In this document: positions 8,938 through 19,106 of the stretch, one piece after another
Position numbering within the stretch: the stretch's first letter is position 1
How the letters are laid out: each line of letters opens with the position of its first letter
Assembly (NCBI RefSeq): GCF_030915445.1
Contig: NZ_CP133264.1
Location: 2,480,001-2,544,000, forward strand
DNA: 64,000 nucleotides
Reading direction: 5' to 3'
Source: Clostridium sp. OS1-26
GTDB taxonomy: Bacteria; Bacillota; Clostridia; Clostridiales; Clostridiaceae
Translations under genes and position numbers: made by a program
The notes under the pieces: generated by a model
The model's database searches: none
What the model was told of the DNA's origin: nothing
What the model saw: only the letters and a program-made list of their open reading frames with translations

Positions 8938-9486
8938 ATGGAAATAGATTTAATTTGTTGTGAAAATATGAGAAGAATATTAGAAGAGATCCTTACTAAT
9001 CGTAAAATGAGGATTAGTAAGGATGCTAAAGTATGTATTATTGAAAAAGGCTTTGATTTAGAAGAAGGCAAAATAGGTATATATTTTGATATGACAACTG
9101 TAAATGTTTTAATAGGCTATTTAGATCAAGTATCAATGAATAAAGAAGAGCTTAAAAATATAATTACAGGAAAATGTGAAGAGGACGAGCTTAAAGTGCT
9201 GACTTATGATAACATTTATTATTTTGAGGCTATGGGTAATGACGTTTTTTGTAGGACAAGAGATAAAAGATATAAAGTCAAAGAAAAGCTTTATGAATTA
9301 GAAGAAAGGCTTGAAAATAAAGGATTTATAAGAGTAAGTAAATGCTTTATTGTAAATATAGTAAAAGTAGATCGCATTATCTCATGGTTTAACAGTAAGC
9401 TTATATTAAAAATCATAGATATAGAGGAAGAAGTTTATGTTACACGAAAATATTTAAATGATTTTAAAAAATTTCTTGGGTTTTGA
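8938..9486 (+). CDS. LytTR-domain transcriptional regulator
   Basis: 182 residues. The C-terminal ~100 form a LytTR DNA-binding domain (DNIYYFEAMGNDVFCRT, then FIRVSKCFIVNIVKVDRI). The N-terminal part replaces the receiver domain and contains no phosphoacceptor pattern, so it is the short LytTR type. These usually pair with a DUF3021 membrane protein, present 12 bases downstream, and often repress their own operon. GAGGG lies before the ATG. Confidence 0.85.
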   Translation: MEIDLICCENMRRILEEILTNRKMRISKDAKVCIIEKGFDLEEGKIGIYFDMTTVNVLIGYLDQVSMNKEELKNIITGKCEEDELKVLTYDNIYYFEAMGNDVFCRTRDKRYKVKEKLYELEERLENKGFIRVSKCFIVNIVKVDRIISWFNSKLILKIIDIEEEVYVTRKYLNDFKKFLGF

Positions 9487-9498
9487 GGAGTTTAAAGT

Positions 9499-9933
9499 AT
9501 GAAAGAGAATTTAAAGGATTTTTTATTTAACTTGATAATATCTGTATTTATTGGACTATTTGTTGGTATGGCCGCAGTTACTGCCATAAATATGAATAGT
9601 CAAGCTGTAGTTACTCTGACTATTAGTTCAATAATTGGAGGAGTTATTGGAACAGTTTCTAGACTTGTTTTCATGTATATATTTGATATAAAACAAAAGG
9701 ATGTAAAGTTGGCCTTTATATCAGTATTTATAATAATTGGGGTTATTTCCTGTATGCCATCTTTTTATATGCATTTGATTAAAAACAGTACTTTTTCTAT
9801 AGCAGAATTAGTATCAATTTTAGTATCAGCGGAGTGTCTTGGAATGAGCTTTTGTTATTATTCTTATAAAAGATGCTTGAAATTTAACTTAAAGCTTATG
9901 AGTAAGAAAAAGCAGCTAACAAAAAAATATTAG
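9499..9933 (+). CDS. DUF3021 family membrane protein
   Basis: 144 residues, four predicted helices and a basic C-terminus. The size, topology and position directly after a short LytTR gene match the LytTR-DUF3021 pairs of Firmicutes, in which the membrane protein is thought to hold or inhibit the regulator. It is the last gene of the operon, followed by an inverted repeat. Confidence 0.75.
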   Translation: MKENLKDFLFNLIISVFIGLFVGMAAVTAINMNSQAVVTLTISSIIGGVIGTVSRLVFMYIFDIKQKDVKLAFISVFIIIGVISCMPSFYMHLIKNSTFSIAELVSILVSAECLGMSFCYYSYKRCLKFNLKLMSKKKQLTKKY

Positions 9934-9955
9934 AACAATGGATTTGAAGGTTCAA

Positions 9956-9986
9956 ACCGCATACTTAAAATTAATTAGTATGCGGT
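9956..9986. terminator. hairpin between convergent operons
   Basis: Perfect 10-bp stem ACCGCATACT / AGTATGCGGT with an 11-base loop, between the DUF3021 gene and the converging LysR gene. The following T content is low, so it is a modest terminator. Confidence 0.55.
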
Positions 9987-9997
9987 TATTCAAGTTT

Positions 9998-10881
9998 CTA
10001 GCTGTTAGAACTCAATGATATTACATAATCTCTAAATTTTTTTGACATAGGAGACATATAAGAATCTTTAAGCCAGCCCATATAAGTGGTTTTATATCCA
10101 ATGTCTTCTTTTATTTTAATAATGGAAAGTGTGTTTGTATTAATAAGAGGAGTGTTAGGAACTATGGTAATACCAGCACCAGCAGCAACCAATCCTCCCA
10201 ACATGCTAACCTCATTAGGTTGTATAGAAATCTTAGGGGTATAGCCTATGAATTCAGAATAAGAAAGCATCATATCTTTATTTCCTTCAGAAAATACAAT
10301 GAAGGATTCATCTTTTAAGTCCTTTAAAGAAACTTCTGTTTGGCTTGAAAGATGATGGTTTTTGGAACAATCAAAACATACTCTTCTTTTTTTACAGGTA
10401 TTGATTTAATTTCAACATGCTTATGAAGATCATCAATATTATCATAAAACCCTAAATCTATTTTACCATCTTTTAAATCATTTAATATTTCGCTTGTAGA
10501 CTCATGATTAAATTGAAATTTAGTATGAGGACAGCTTTTTAAGAAATCACTAATTATATAAGGCATAAAATAAGTACCAATACAATAGGTAGATGCAATA
10601 GAAATAGTTCCTTTATCAGGGTTTACCATATCATGCAATTCACGAATTCCTTTTTCGATTTCCAATAGAGCTAGATTTGCATGCTTTAAAAATGCTTCGC
10701 CAAAAGAGGTAAGTTTAACATTACGACCATTTCTTTCAAATAAAGGTACATTTAATTCAGCTTCTAGCTTAGAAATTGCTTTGCTTAAGGCAGGTTGAGT
10801 TACTGATGCCAAATTTGCAGCAGTAGTGAAGTTTTCAGTTTCTGCTATTTTTCTAAAATACTCTAATTGCTGTAGATTCAT
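9998..10881 (-). pseudogene. LysR-family regulator, broken by a one-base deletion
   Basis: ATG at 10881 with AAGGAGT upstream. Residues 1-65 form the LysR helix-turn-helix (NLQQLEYFRKIAETENFTTA, then TQPALSKAISKLE). The effector domain reads through VLIVPK, then shifts at a T5 run (10359-10363 + strand) and continues in the next frame as HHLSSQTEVSLKDLKDESF to the normal end at 9998. One added base restores a 294-residue protein of usual length. It is divergent from the ferredoxin-nitroreductase gene, its likely target, with a palindrome between them. Confidence 0.8.
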
Positions 10882-10926
10882 ATATATACTCCTTATTATT
10901 TATTAAAAAGCAAAATGATATGACTT

Positions 10927-11012
10927 ATAACTTTAAGTTATAGTTATGTGAATAATATTAATTAGACACACTCAATTATTTGATGGTATAATCCTAATAG
11001 AGTTAGGATTAT
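10927..11012. promoter_or_regulatory. divergent LysR/nitroreductase control region
   Basis: ATAACTT-T-AAGTTAT (10927-10941) is a perfect palindrome of LysR-site length. An extended -10, TGGTATAAT (10984-10992), faces the nitroreductase gene, and ATAATCCTAA / TTAGGATTAT (10988-10997, 11003-11012) overlaps its expected transcription start. Confidence 0.55.
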
Positions 11013-11103
11013 ATATATAATTTCATAAATTTATTATAAATTTTATTTATATATAAGTCAAAAGAATATTAAATAGAAAAGCCTATAAGGAGTGAGTTGT
11101 TAT

Positions 11104-11937
11104 ATGATGAATGTAAATACTGAAAAGTGTATTGGATGTGGACTATGTGTTAAGGACTGCTTTCCAAGAGACATAGAAATAGTTGATGGTAAAGCTAAGA
11201 TTAATAATATAACCTGTGTTAAATGTGGACATTGTATTGCTGTATGTCCTAAAGATGCAGTGTCAACAGATGAGTACAACATGGAGGATGTGAAGAATTA
11301 TAATAAAGATGAGTTTTTAGTTGATGCTGATAATCTATTAAACTTCATTAAATTTAGAAGAACTATAAGACAATTTATAGATAAAGAAGTAGAAGAACAA
11401 AAGATTTCTAAAATTATAGAAGCAGGTAGATTTACTCAAACTGGCAGTAATATGCAAGATGTTTCATTTACAGTAGTAAGGGAAGGTATGCAAGAACTAA
11501 GAGCTTTAGCACTAGAAAGCTTAAAAGAAAAGGGAGAGGTTATGTTAGCCAACCTGACTCCACAGACTATGAGATTTAAAAGATACGCAGAGATGTGGAT
11601 AAGTATGTATAAAGAATTTAAAGCAAATCCTGATGAAAAATATAATGAAAGTGATAGACTATTCTTTAATGCTCCAGCGGTAATAGTAGTTACGGCTAAT
11701 TCAGATGTAAATGGCGCATTAGCTTCTTCAAATATGGAACTTATGGCTAATGCTCTAGGTCTTGGAACTTTCTTCAGCGGATTTTTTGTATTAGCTGCGC
11801 AAGATAATAAAAAGATTATGGATTTCCTTGGAGTTAAGGAAGGCAAAAAAGTCGTAACATGCATGGTACTAGGCTATCCTGATGTAAAATATTTTAGAAC
11901 TGCACCAAGAAAAGAAGCAGATATAATTTGGAAATAA
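11104..11937 (+). CDS. ferredoxin-nitroreductase fusion
   Basis: 277 residues from the ATG at 11104, 11 bases after AAGGAG (a GTG at 11092 overlaps the ribosome site). Residues 5-60 carry two 4Fe-4S motifs, CIGCGLCVKDCFP and CVKCGHCIAVCP; residues 75-275 form an FMN nitroreductase domain starting KFRRTIRQF. Such fusions feed electrons from ferredoxin-type clusters to nitro compounds or quinones in the cytoplasm. The divergent LysR gene and the operator region suggest regulated expression. Confidence 0.85.
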   Translation: MMNVNTEKCIGCGLCVKDCFPRDIEIVDGKAKINNITCVKCGHCIAVCPKDAVSTDEYNMEDVKNYNKDEFLVDADNLLNFIKFRRTIRQFIDKEVEEQKISKIIEAGRFTQTGSNMQDVSFTVVREGMQELRALALESLKEKGEVMLANLTPQTMRFKRYAEMWISMYKEFKANPDEKYNESDRLFFNAPAVIVVTANSDVNGALASSNMELMANALGLGTFFSGFFVLAAQDNKKIMDFLGVKEGKKVVTCMVLGYPDVKYFRTAPRKEADIIWK

Positions 11938-12000
11938 AACTATTAAGAGACACCATTAATTAATAAAATATTTTAAAGATGCTAGATTAAGTAGCAATTT

Positions 12001-12036
12001 ATAAAGAGAGTTTAAACGAAAGCTCTCTTTATTTTT
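12001..12036 (+). terminator. rho-independent terminator
   Basis: AAAGAGAG / CTCTCTTT stem with a 13-base loop, then ATTTTTG, after the nitroreductase gene. Confidence 0.75.
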
Positions 12037-12151
12037 GTATATTTCCTTAGTATTTTCTACTGGTCAACTATAATCTATGTACTTTAAGATGTAATAATAA
12101 TTTAAGTATGTGAAAAGCTATTAGGGTATTAATTAAAAGGAGGAGTGTTTT

Positions 12152-14758
12152 ATGAGAGTTACAAATAAAGAAGAACTTCTTCAAAAAATTAAAGAAGTTA
12201 GAGAAGCACAGAAAGTTTTTGCTACATATACTCAAGAAACTGTAGATGAAATTTTCAGGCAAGCAGCTATAGCTGCCAATAATGCACGAGTTCATCTTGC
12301 TAAAATGGCTACAGAAGAAACAGGCATGGGCATTGTGGAGGATAAAGTTATTAAGAATCACTTTGCCGCTGAGTATATTTATAATAAATATAAAGATGAA
12401 AAGACTTGTGGAATAATTGAAAGAGACCCTTCCTTCGGAATTATCAAGATAGCTGAACCTTTTGGAGTGATCGCAGCTGTTATACCTACAACTAATCCAA
12501 CATCTACAGCAATTTTCAAGTCACTTATTGCATTAAAAACTCGTAATGGAATTATATTTGCCCCGCACCCTAGAGCAAAGGAAAGTACTATAGAAGCTGC
12601 AAGAATTATACTTGACGCCGCTGTAAAAGCAGGAGCTCCTGCTGGAATAATCGGTTGGATAGATGAGCCAAATGTGGATCTCACTCAATTGCTCATGGGA
12701 GAATCAGATATAGTTTTGGCTACTGGCGGGCCTGGCATGGTTAAAGCTGCATATTCCTCAGGTAAACCAGCCATAGGTGTAGGATCAGGAAACACTCCAG
12801 CAGTTATTGATGAAACTGCACATATAAAAATGGCTGTAAGCTCAATAATACTTTCAAAAACCTTTGATAATGGGGTAATATGTGCTTCAGAACAATCTGC
12901 AATAGTAGTTGAAAAAGTCTATGATGAAGTAAAATCAGAATTTGCAGAGAGAGGGGCTTACTTCTTAAATGAAGAGGAAAGAGATAAAATAAGAAGAACC
13001 ATAGTAAAGGAAAATGGAGCCCTTAACGCAGATACAGTAGGTCAGGATGCAAGAAAAATTGCTGCTATGGCTGGAATTGAAGTGTCTGATTCAGTAAAGG
13101 TACTTATCGGTGAAGTAGAGTCTGTAGAATTTGAAGAACCTTTCTCACATGAAAAATTATCTCCGGTATTGGCCATGTATAAGGTAAAAGATTTTACAGA
13201 AGCTCTACATAAGGCGGCAAGGCTTATTGAACTTGGTGGTTTTGGCCACACATCAGTACTCTATACAGATCAGACTAAATGTAAGGATAGAATTGAAAAG
13301 TTCGGTGCAGTTATGAAGACTGGAAGAACCATTATTAATATGCCTTCTTCCCAGGGTGCTATAGGAGATATATACAATTTTAGACTTGCGCCATCCTTGA
13401 CATTGGGGTGTGGATCTTGGGGAGGAAATTCTGTATCAGAGAATGTAGGAGTAAAACATCTAGTAAATGTAAAACACGTGGCAGAGAGAAGGGAGAATAT
13501 GCTGTGGTTCAGAGTACCTGAGAAAATCTATTTTAAGTATGGATGTATGGGAGTTGCTCTTGAAGAGCTTAGAGACATGAAGAAAAAGAGAGCTTTTATA
13601 GTTACAGACAGAGTTCTATATGATTTAGGTTTTGTAAATCATGTAGTAAGTATCCTTGAACATACAGGTATAGACTGTAGAGTGTTTTCTGATGTAGAAC
13701 CGGATCCTACCTTGGCAACTGCCCGCAAAGGTGCTGCTGAAATGAACAACTTTAATCCTGATGTCATAATAGCTTTAGGAGGAGGTTCTCCTATGGATGC
13801 AGCAAAAATCATGTGGGTGATTTATGAACATCCTGATGTAAGATTTGAAGACCTTGCTATGAGATTTATGGATATAAGAAAGAGAGTATACAGATTCCCT
13901 GACCTTGGCAGGAAAGCTATGATGGTTGCTATTCCAACTTCAGCAGGAACAGGATCTGAGGTAACTCCTTTTGCAGTTATTACAGATGAAGTAACGGGAG
14001 TAAAATATCCTTTAGCAGATTATGAGTTAACTCCAGATATAGCTATAATTGATGCGGAGCTAATGATGAATATGCCAAAAGGTCTTACTGCAGCCTCAGG
14101 TATAGATGCTCTTACCCATGCCATTGAGGCTATGGTATCCGTATTGGCTTCGGAGTACACAAATGGGTTGGCTTTAGAAGCTATTAGACTTATATTTAAG
14201 TACCTACCTTTGGCCTATACAGAAGGTGCAACTAACGAAAAAGCAAGAGAAAAAATGGCCCATGCAGCCACTATGGCAGGTATGGCATTTGCTAATGCTT
14301 TTCTTGGAGTATGTCATTCTATGGCTCATAAGTTAGGAGCAATGCATCACATACCTCATGGAATAGCAAATGCACTGCTTATTAATGAAACAATTAAGTT
14401 CAATGCAGTTGATAATCCAAGAAAACAGACCGCTTTTCCTCAATATAAGTATCCTAATGTAAGATGGAGATATTCAAGAATTGCTGACTACCTTAATTTG
14501 GGTGGAATCACCGAGGATGAGAAAATACAACGTTTGATTAGCGCAATAGATGAATTAAAGGCTAAGATCAACATACCAAAAACCATAGAGGAAGCAGGAG
14601 TAACTAGTCAGCGCTTTTATGCAACTCTTGATGTGATGAGTGAGCAGGCTTTTGATGACCAGTGTACTGGTGCAAACCCAAGATACCCTCTAATTGGTGA
14701 GATAAAACAAATGTATATAAATGCTTTTGAAGGAGCTGCTGATGAAAATGATCAGTAA
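12152..14758 (+). CDS. adhE: bifunctional acetaldehyde-CoA/alcohol dehydrogenase AdhE
   Basis: 868 residues, the usual AdhE length. The N-terminal half is a CoA-acylating aldehyde dehydrogenase with catalytic Cys near residue 244 in GVICASEQS. The C-terminal half is an iron-dependent alcohol dehydrogenase with [10 protein letters not shown] and His/Asp metal ligands in the stretch around [17 protein letters not shown]. It reduces acetyl- or butyryl-CoA to the alcohol with two NADH and works as cytoplasmic filaments (spirosomes). AAGGAGGAG precedes the ATG. I found no clear Rex site (TTGTTAA-N4-TTAACAA) in the 115 bases upstream. Confidence 0.97.
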   Translation: MRVTNKEELLQKIKEVREAQKVFATYTQETVDEIFRQAAIAANNARVHLAKMATEETGMGIVEDKVIKNHFAAEYIYNKYKDEKTCGIIERDPSFGIIKIAEPFGVIAAVIPTTNPTSTAIFKSLIALKTRNGIIFAPHPRAKESTIEAARIILDAAVKAGAPAGIIGWIDEPNVDLTQLLMGESDIVLATGGPGMVKAAYSSGKPAIGVGSGNTPAVIDETAHIKMAVSSIILSKTFDNGVICASEQSAIVVEKVYDEVKSEFAERGAYFLNEEERDKIRRTIVKENGALNADTVGQDARKIAAMAGIEVSDSVKVLIGEVESVEFEEPFSHEKLSPVLAMYKVKDFTEALHKAARLIELGGFGHTSVLYTDQTKCKDRIEKFGAVMKTGRTIINMPSSQGAIGDIYNFRLAPSLTLGCGSWGGNSVSENVGVKHLVNVKHVAERRENMLWFRVPEKIYFKYGCMGVALEELRDMKKKRAFIVTDRVLYDLGFVNHVVSILEHTGIDCRVFSDVEPDPTLATARKGAAEMNNFNPDVIIALGGGSPMDAAKIMWVIYEHPDVRFEDLAMRFMDIRKRVYRFPDLGRKAMMVAIPTSAGTGSEVTPFAVITDEVTGVKYPLADYELTPDIAIIDAELMMNMPKGLTAASGIDALTHAIEAMVSVLASEYTNGLALEAIRLIFKYLPLAYTEGATNEKAREKMAHAATMAGMAFANAFLGVCHSMAHKLGAMHHIPHGIANALLINETIKFNAVDNPRKQTAFPQYKYPNVRWRYSRIADYLNLGGITEDEKIQRLISAIDELKAKINIPKTIEEAGVTSQRFYATLDVMSEQAFDDQCTGANPRYPLIGEIKQMYINAFEGAADENDQ

Positions 14759-14787
14759 ATGTAGACTTTATTAAAATTTAATATAGA

Positions 14788-14832
14788 AAAATAGTAACAC
14801 AGACTCTAATAGTGATGTGTTACTATTTTTTT
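14788..14832 (+). terminator. adhE terminator
   Basis: ATAGTAACACA / TGTGTTACTAT stem followed by TTTTTTT, about 30 bases after the adhE stop. Confidence 0.9.
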
Positions 14833-14966
14833 ATAATAAAAAATACCTATACTTACAGGATTATCTTGTAGATGAATAATTTTTAGGAAAATAAAAATAT
14901 AGAAACGTTAAAATCTTTAGTATATACTGTAAAATATATATTGATATTTAATTGAGGGTGATTTTT

Positions 14967-15664
14967 ATGAAAACAGGAAAAGTATTAATAGTAGATGATG
15001 AAATTAATATAACAGAACTTATTTCTGTAAATCTTGAAGAAAATTTTAATGTAGTGTGTTGTCATGATGGCTTGGATGCAGTAGAACTTGCAAAAAAGAG
15101 ATTCCAGATATTATACTGTTAGATATTATGATACCGGGAATTGATGGATTTGAGGTTTGTAGAAGAATACGAAATGATGAAAGTACTAGAAAAATACCCA
15201 TAATAATGCTTACAGTAAAAAGGGAAGAAAATGATAAAGTCAGAGGATTGAAACTAGGTGCAGATGATTACATAACCAAGCCTTTTGGTATAAATGAATT
15301 ATTAGCTAGAATAGATGCTGTACTTAGAAGAGTAGATACGGTGTCTGTCGCTAATAACACAAATAACAACATTGTACAAATAGGAGATATAGAGATTGAT
15401 AATAATAAATACGAAGTTAAAAAGAAAGGTGTTGTCATAGAACTTACTTTAAGGGAATTTAAGCTATTACAAACCTTAGCTAAAAATAAAGGAGAATTAG
15501 TTTCAAGAGAAGTTTTACTGAGTGAAGTATGGGGATATGGTAACCTGGGAGATTCAAGAACACTAGATGTGCATATAAGAAAATTGAGAAAAAAATTAGA
15601 AGATAACGATAAATTTCCTAAATATATAGAGACAGTAAGAGGCCTTGGATACATGATTAAATAA
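14967..15664 (+). pseudogene. PhoP/PhoB-type response regulator, frameshifted at an A6 run
   Basis: ATG 14967 after GAGGG. Receiver domain with VLIVDDE at the start, DIILLDIMIPG phosphoacceptor region and TKPF; C-terminal winged helix (ELTLREFKLLQTLA to YIETVRGLGYMIK). The reading frame breaks at the A6 run 15092-15097: one more A gives ELAKKEIPDIILLD, and a 232-residue intact regulator. The sensor kinase follows 52 bases on. Sequence type is close to PhoP, but WalR-like regulators cannot be excluded. Confidence 0.75.
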
Positions 15665-15716
15665 AAGCTGATAATAGTAGTTTAAAGTAAATATTATATT
15701 AGAAATAGGTGATTTA

Positions 15717-17493
15717 ATGAGAAGAAAATTATTCATTACTTATATCATTTTAGTAATGGTAGGTTCTTTAATCACAGGAGCATTGTGCTTAAGTTTTGTA
15801 AGAACCTACTATGTAAAAAATCTTCAGGATAAGCTTATCAGTAATGGAAAATTGATTACTAATACTCTTTTAAATTTAGTGGATGAAAAAGCTGAAGTCA
15901 ATTATCTTGTTATGGCACAAAAATTTTCTTCTCAAACTGATGCACAAATATCTTTTATAGATGATAAGGGGAATGTTTTGGCGGATTCCAGTAGCAGCTT
16001 AATACTTGAAAATCAGCTTGATAAACCAGAGATACAAAATTGTCTACACAACAAATCTGCAGTCAGTGATAGATACGATAGAATTAAAGGTGAGAGGTTC
16101 CTTTATGTAGCATTAAGTCCAATAAAAATATATGATAATGCAATTATAGTAAGGCTTGGGGTGTCTCTTAAGGGTTTTGATAACCTTAATAAAGTATTTT
16201 TAAGCTGTACTTTAATTTCCATACTTATAGGTGTTATTGTAGCGGTAGTCATTGGATGCTTTTTTTTAGATAATATGATGAATCCATTACAGAAGTTAAA
16301 TAATGCGGCTAAAAGGATATCTAAAGGAAATTTTAATTATAAAGTAAGGATTAATACAAAAGATGAACTTGAAGAACTTGCAGATAGTTTTAACCATATG
16401 TCTTCTACAATAAATAATGTAGTATCACAGCTAAATTATAGAAATTTAGAACTAAATTCAATCTTAAATAGTATAACTTATGGAATATTAGTAATTGATA
16501 TCAACTGGAATGTAATACTTTCAAACCCTGCAATAATAAAAATACTAAAGTTAGATAAAAACTTTAATATAGGACATAATTTAAAGTCTAGTATAAAATC
16601 ACAAGAACTCTATAATTTAATTGAAGAAACATTTAATAATAACATACATAAAGAAAGAGAACTAAAGCTAACGGATAGTGATGATAAAATATATAAAGTA
16701 TATACTAATTTAATAGATTATGATATTAAAAACTTGGCACATGAAAAAGGTATAGTTATTATTTTACAGGATATTTCAGGAAATGAAGCATCTTGAAAAA
16801 ATGAGAAGTGAATTTGTTGCTAATGTTTCTCATGAATTAAAGACACCACTAACTACTATAATTGGTTTTGTAGATACTTTAAAAAGAAAGGCAGGAGAGG
16901 ATAGGGAAAAGAGACAAAGGTTTTTAGGGATTATAACAGAGGAAGTAGAAAGATTAAAAAGGCTTATAGAGGACATACTTTTGTTGTCTCATTTAGAAAA
17001 TCAATCTTCCTTAAACAATCTAGAGGAAGTAAATATATATAAAGAGTTAGATAATATTGTATATATGTTGACTCCTTCAGCAAGTAAAAAGAGTATATGT
17101 ATCGATCTAATCATAAAGAAAAATTTTATATTGTATGTGAAAAATAAGGATTGGTTCAAGCAGGCTGTAATCAACCTTATAGATAATGCAATAAAATATA
17201 CACAGCCAGGAGGAAGCATTAAAGTTTTATCATATGTAAAAGAAGATAAGGCTTTTGTTAGTGTAAAAGATAATGGCGCTGGTATACCAAAAGAAGATGT
17301 AGTAAGAGTTTTTGAGAGATTTTATAGGGTAGATAAATCTAGAAGTCGTAATCAAGGAGGAACAGGACTTGGTTTAGCTATTGTAAAGCATATAATATCT
17401 GAATTAGAAGGCAGTATATATTTAAATAGTGAGCTAAATAAAGGCAGTGAATTTATTATACAGCTTCCCTTAAATAGGCAAATTAGAAACTAA
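15717..17493 (+). pseudogene. PhoR/WalK-type sensor histidine kinase, frameshifted by one extra base
   Basis: Membrane helix near residues 5-27, extracellular sensor of about 130 residues, second helix, HAMP, PAS, then HisKA (VSHELKTPLTTIIGF) and HATPase (NLIDNAIKY, DNGAGIP, GTGLGLAIVK). The frame breaks between LQDIS and MKHLEKMRSEF at GGAAA (16779-16783), one base too many. Corrected length is 591 residues. This domain order is that of PhoR and WalK. It is the cognate kinase of the regulator upstream; both genes being broken next to each other argues for sequence error. Confidence 0.75.
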
Positions 17494-17545
17494 CTAAAAT
17501 TAACTAATAAGTCTTATTATTAAAAAATGGCAATTTCAGAAAACG

Positions 17546-17624
17546 TTGACAATGGGTATCAAATTATATATAATGTTAATAATGTTAAAATTGTTAATAA
17601 TGTTAATAATGTTAATATTGTTAT
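17546..17624 (+). promoter_or_regulatory. consensus sigma-A promoter overlapped by six TAATGTTAA repeats
   Basis: TTGACA (17546-17551), 17-base spacer, TATAAT (17569-17574): a near-perfect promoter. Six 9-bp units run without gaps from 17571 to 17624: TAATGTTAA twice, AATTGTTAA, TAATGTTAA twice, TATTGTTAT. They start within the -10 box and cover the start of the transcript. The MFS gene begins 59 bases further on. Confidence 0.75.
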
Positions 17625-17682
17625 ATGAATATTATATATGGTTTTAAATATTAAAATATTATTGATTTGGAGTTAATTAAAG

Positions 17683-19026
17683 ATGATTAATTTTTTAAAA
17701 CCATCAGCTGCTAAAACTTATTTATCTGAAGAAAATATAGACAAGGAATACAGAAAAGTACGGTTTCAAGTACTTACAACTATATTTATTGGATATGCAG
17801 CTTATTATCTTGTAAGAAAAAATTTTATACTAGCAATTCCTTATTTAGCAAAGGGAGGCTTAGATACGGCAAAAATAGGTTTTGCTGCCTCAGTTTTACC
17901 TTTCAGCTATGGATTAAGTAAATTTTTTATGGGAATTGTTTCTGATAGGAGTAATGCTAGAATATTTTTGCCTTTAGGTCTTATACTATCCAGCATTATT
18001 AGTATTTTACTAGGAATTACATCAAATATAGATTTAATAATAATTCTCATGTTTATTAATGGTTGGTTTCAAGGAATGGGATGGCCAGCTTGTGGACGAG
18101 TAATGTCTCATTGGTTTTCAGATAGAGAAAGAGGCATGAAAATGTCTATATGGAATGTATCTCATAATTTGGGAGGGGGAGTTTTAGCTACAATATCAGG
18201 TATTGGAATAATTATTTTTGGTACTTGGAAAAGCCTATTTTATTTCCCAGCAATAATTTCTATATGTGTAGGTATAGCCTGTCTTATATTTTTAAGGGAC
18301 ACGCCTCAATCATGTGGATTGCCTCCAATTGAAGAATATAAAAATGATTATCCAGAAGTAAATGTAGATGACAGAGAAAGAGAATTAAGTACAAATGAAA
18401 TATTGTTTAAGTATGTATTAAATAACAAGTTTTTGTGGTATTTAGCTATAGCTAATATATTTGTGTACATGGTTCGCTATGGAGTTCTAGACTGGTGTAC
18501 TCTTTACCTTACTACGGTAAAGGGAGCTCCTCAATGGCTTTCACAAAGGTGTTATTCTTTATATGAATATGCTGGCATACCAGGAATATTAGTTTCAGGT
18601 TGGTTAAGTGATAAATACTTTAAAGGTAGAAGGGGACCAATTTCAGCCATTTGCATGACTTTTGTGACATTGGCTATATTACTTTATTGGATGAATCCAG
18701 CAGATAATTATAGTGTTGATGTAATAGCTTTAATGCTTATAGGTTGCTTGATCTATGTTCCTGTAGTTCTCGTTGGAATTGCAGCTATAGATATAGTGCC
18801 TAAAAAAGCCGCTGGGACAGCTGCAGGTTTTACAGGGTTGTTTGGATATTTATTTGGAACGGCTTTGGGAGATTGGCTGATAGGTGTAATCCTTAAATTC
18901 AATGGCTGGAACTTAGTTTTTATGATGCTTGTTTGTGCTTGTGTTTTAGGAACATTATTTCTTGCGTTAACTTGGAATCTTCATGATAGAGAAAAAACTA
19001 ATGAAGAAGAGGAATACCTTGTTTAA
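17683..19026 (+). CDS. MFS transporter of the organophosphate (GlpT/UhpT/PgtP) family, copy 1
   Basis: 447 residues, 12 predicted helices, and OPA-family motifs such as YLVRKNF near the start and NGWFQGMGWPACGR. The family exchanges glycerol-3-phosphate, hexose phosphates or phosphoglycerate for phosphate. Closely related to the next gene, with an almost identical central loop (GLPPIEEYKNDYPEVN). The residues GAPQWLSQRC near position 280 look out of frame compared with the family; two compensating indels (about 18528 and 18550) would give a more usual sequence. A nearby two-component system of PhoPR type fits phosphate-ester uptake. Confidence 0.8.
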   Translation: MINFLKPSAAKTYLSEENIDKEYRKVRFQVLTTIFIGYAAYYLVRKNFILAIPYLAKGGLDTAKIGFAASVLPFSYGLSKFFMGIVSDRSNARIFLPLGLILSSIISILLGITSNIDLIIILMFINGWFQGMGWPACGRVMSHWFSDRERGMKMSIWNVSHNLGGGVLATISGIGIIIFGTWKSLFYFPAIISICVGIACLIFLRDTPQSCGLPPIEEYKNDYPEVNVDDRERELSTNEILFKYVLNNKFLWYLAIANIFVYMVRYGVLDWCTLYLTTVKGAPQWLSQRCYSLYEYAGIPGILVSGWLSDKYFKGRRGPISAICMTFVTLAILLYWMNPADNYSVDVIALMLIGCLIYVPVVLVGIAAIDIVPKKAAGTAAGFTGLFGYLFGTALGDWLIGVILKFNGWNLVFMMLVCACVLGTLFLALTWNLHDREKTNEEEEYLV

Positions 19027-19106
19027 TTCATATTTATATCATAAAAAAGTGAAAAGCTCTAAAATTAGAGTTTAAATATATTAAAATACAAGGGGGGACT
19101 TTTTAA

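Noticed and set aside
12037-12151. Rex operator upstream of adhE
   Set aside because: I looked for TTGTTAA-N4-TTAACAA and saw nothing close.
17571-17624. Short regular repeats that could suggest a CRISPR array
   Set aside because: The 9-bp units are contiguous with no spacers, and no cas gene is near; they overlap a promoter.
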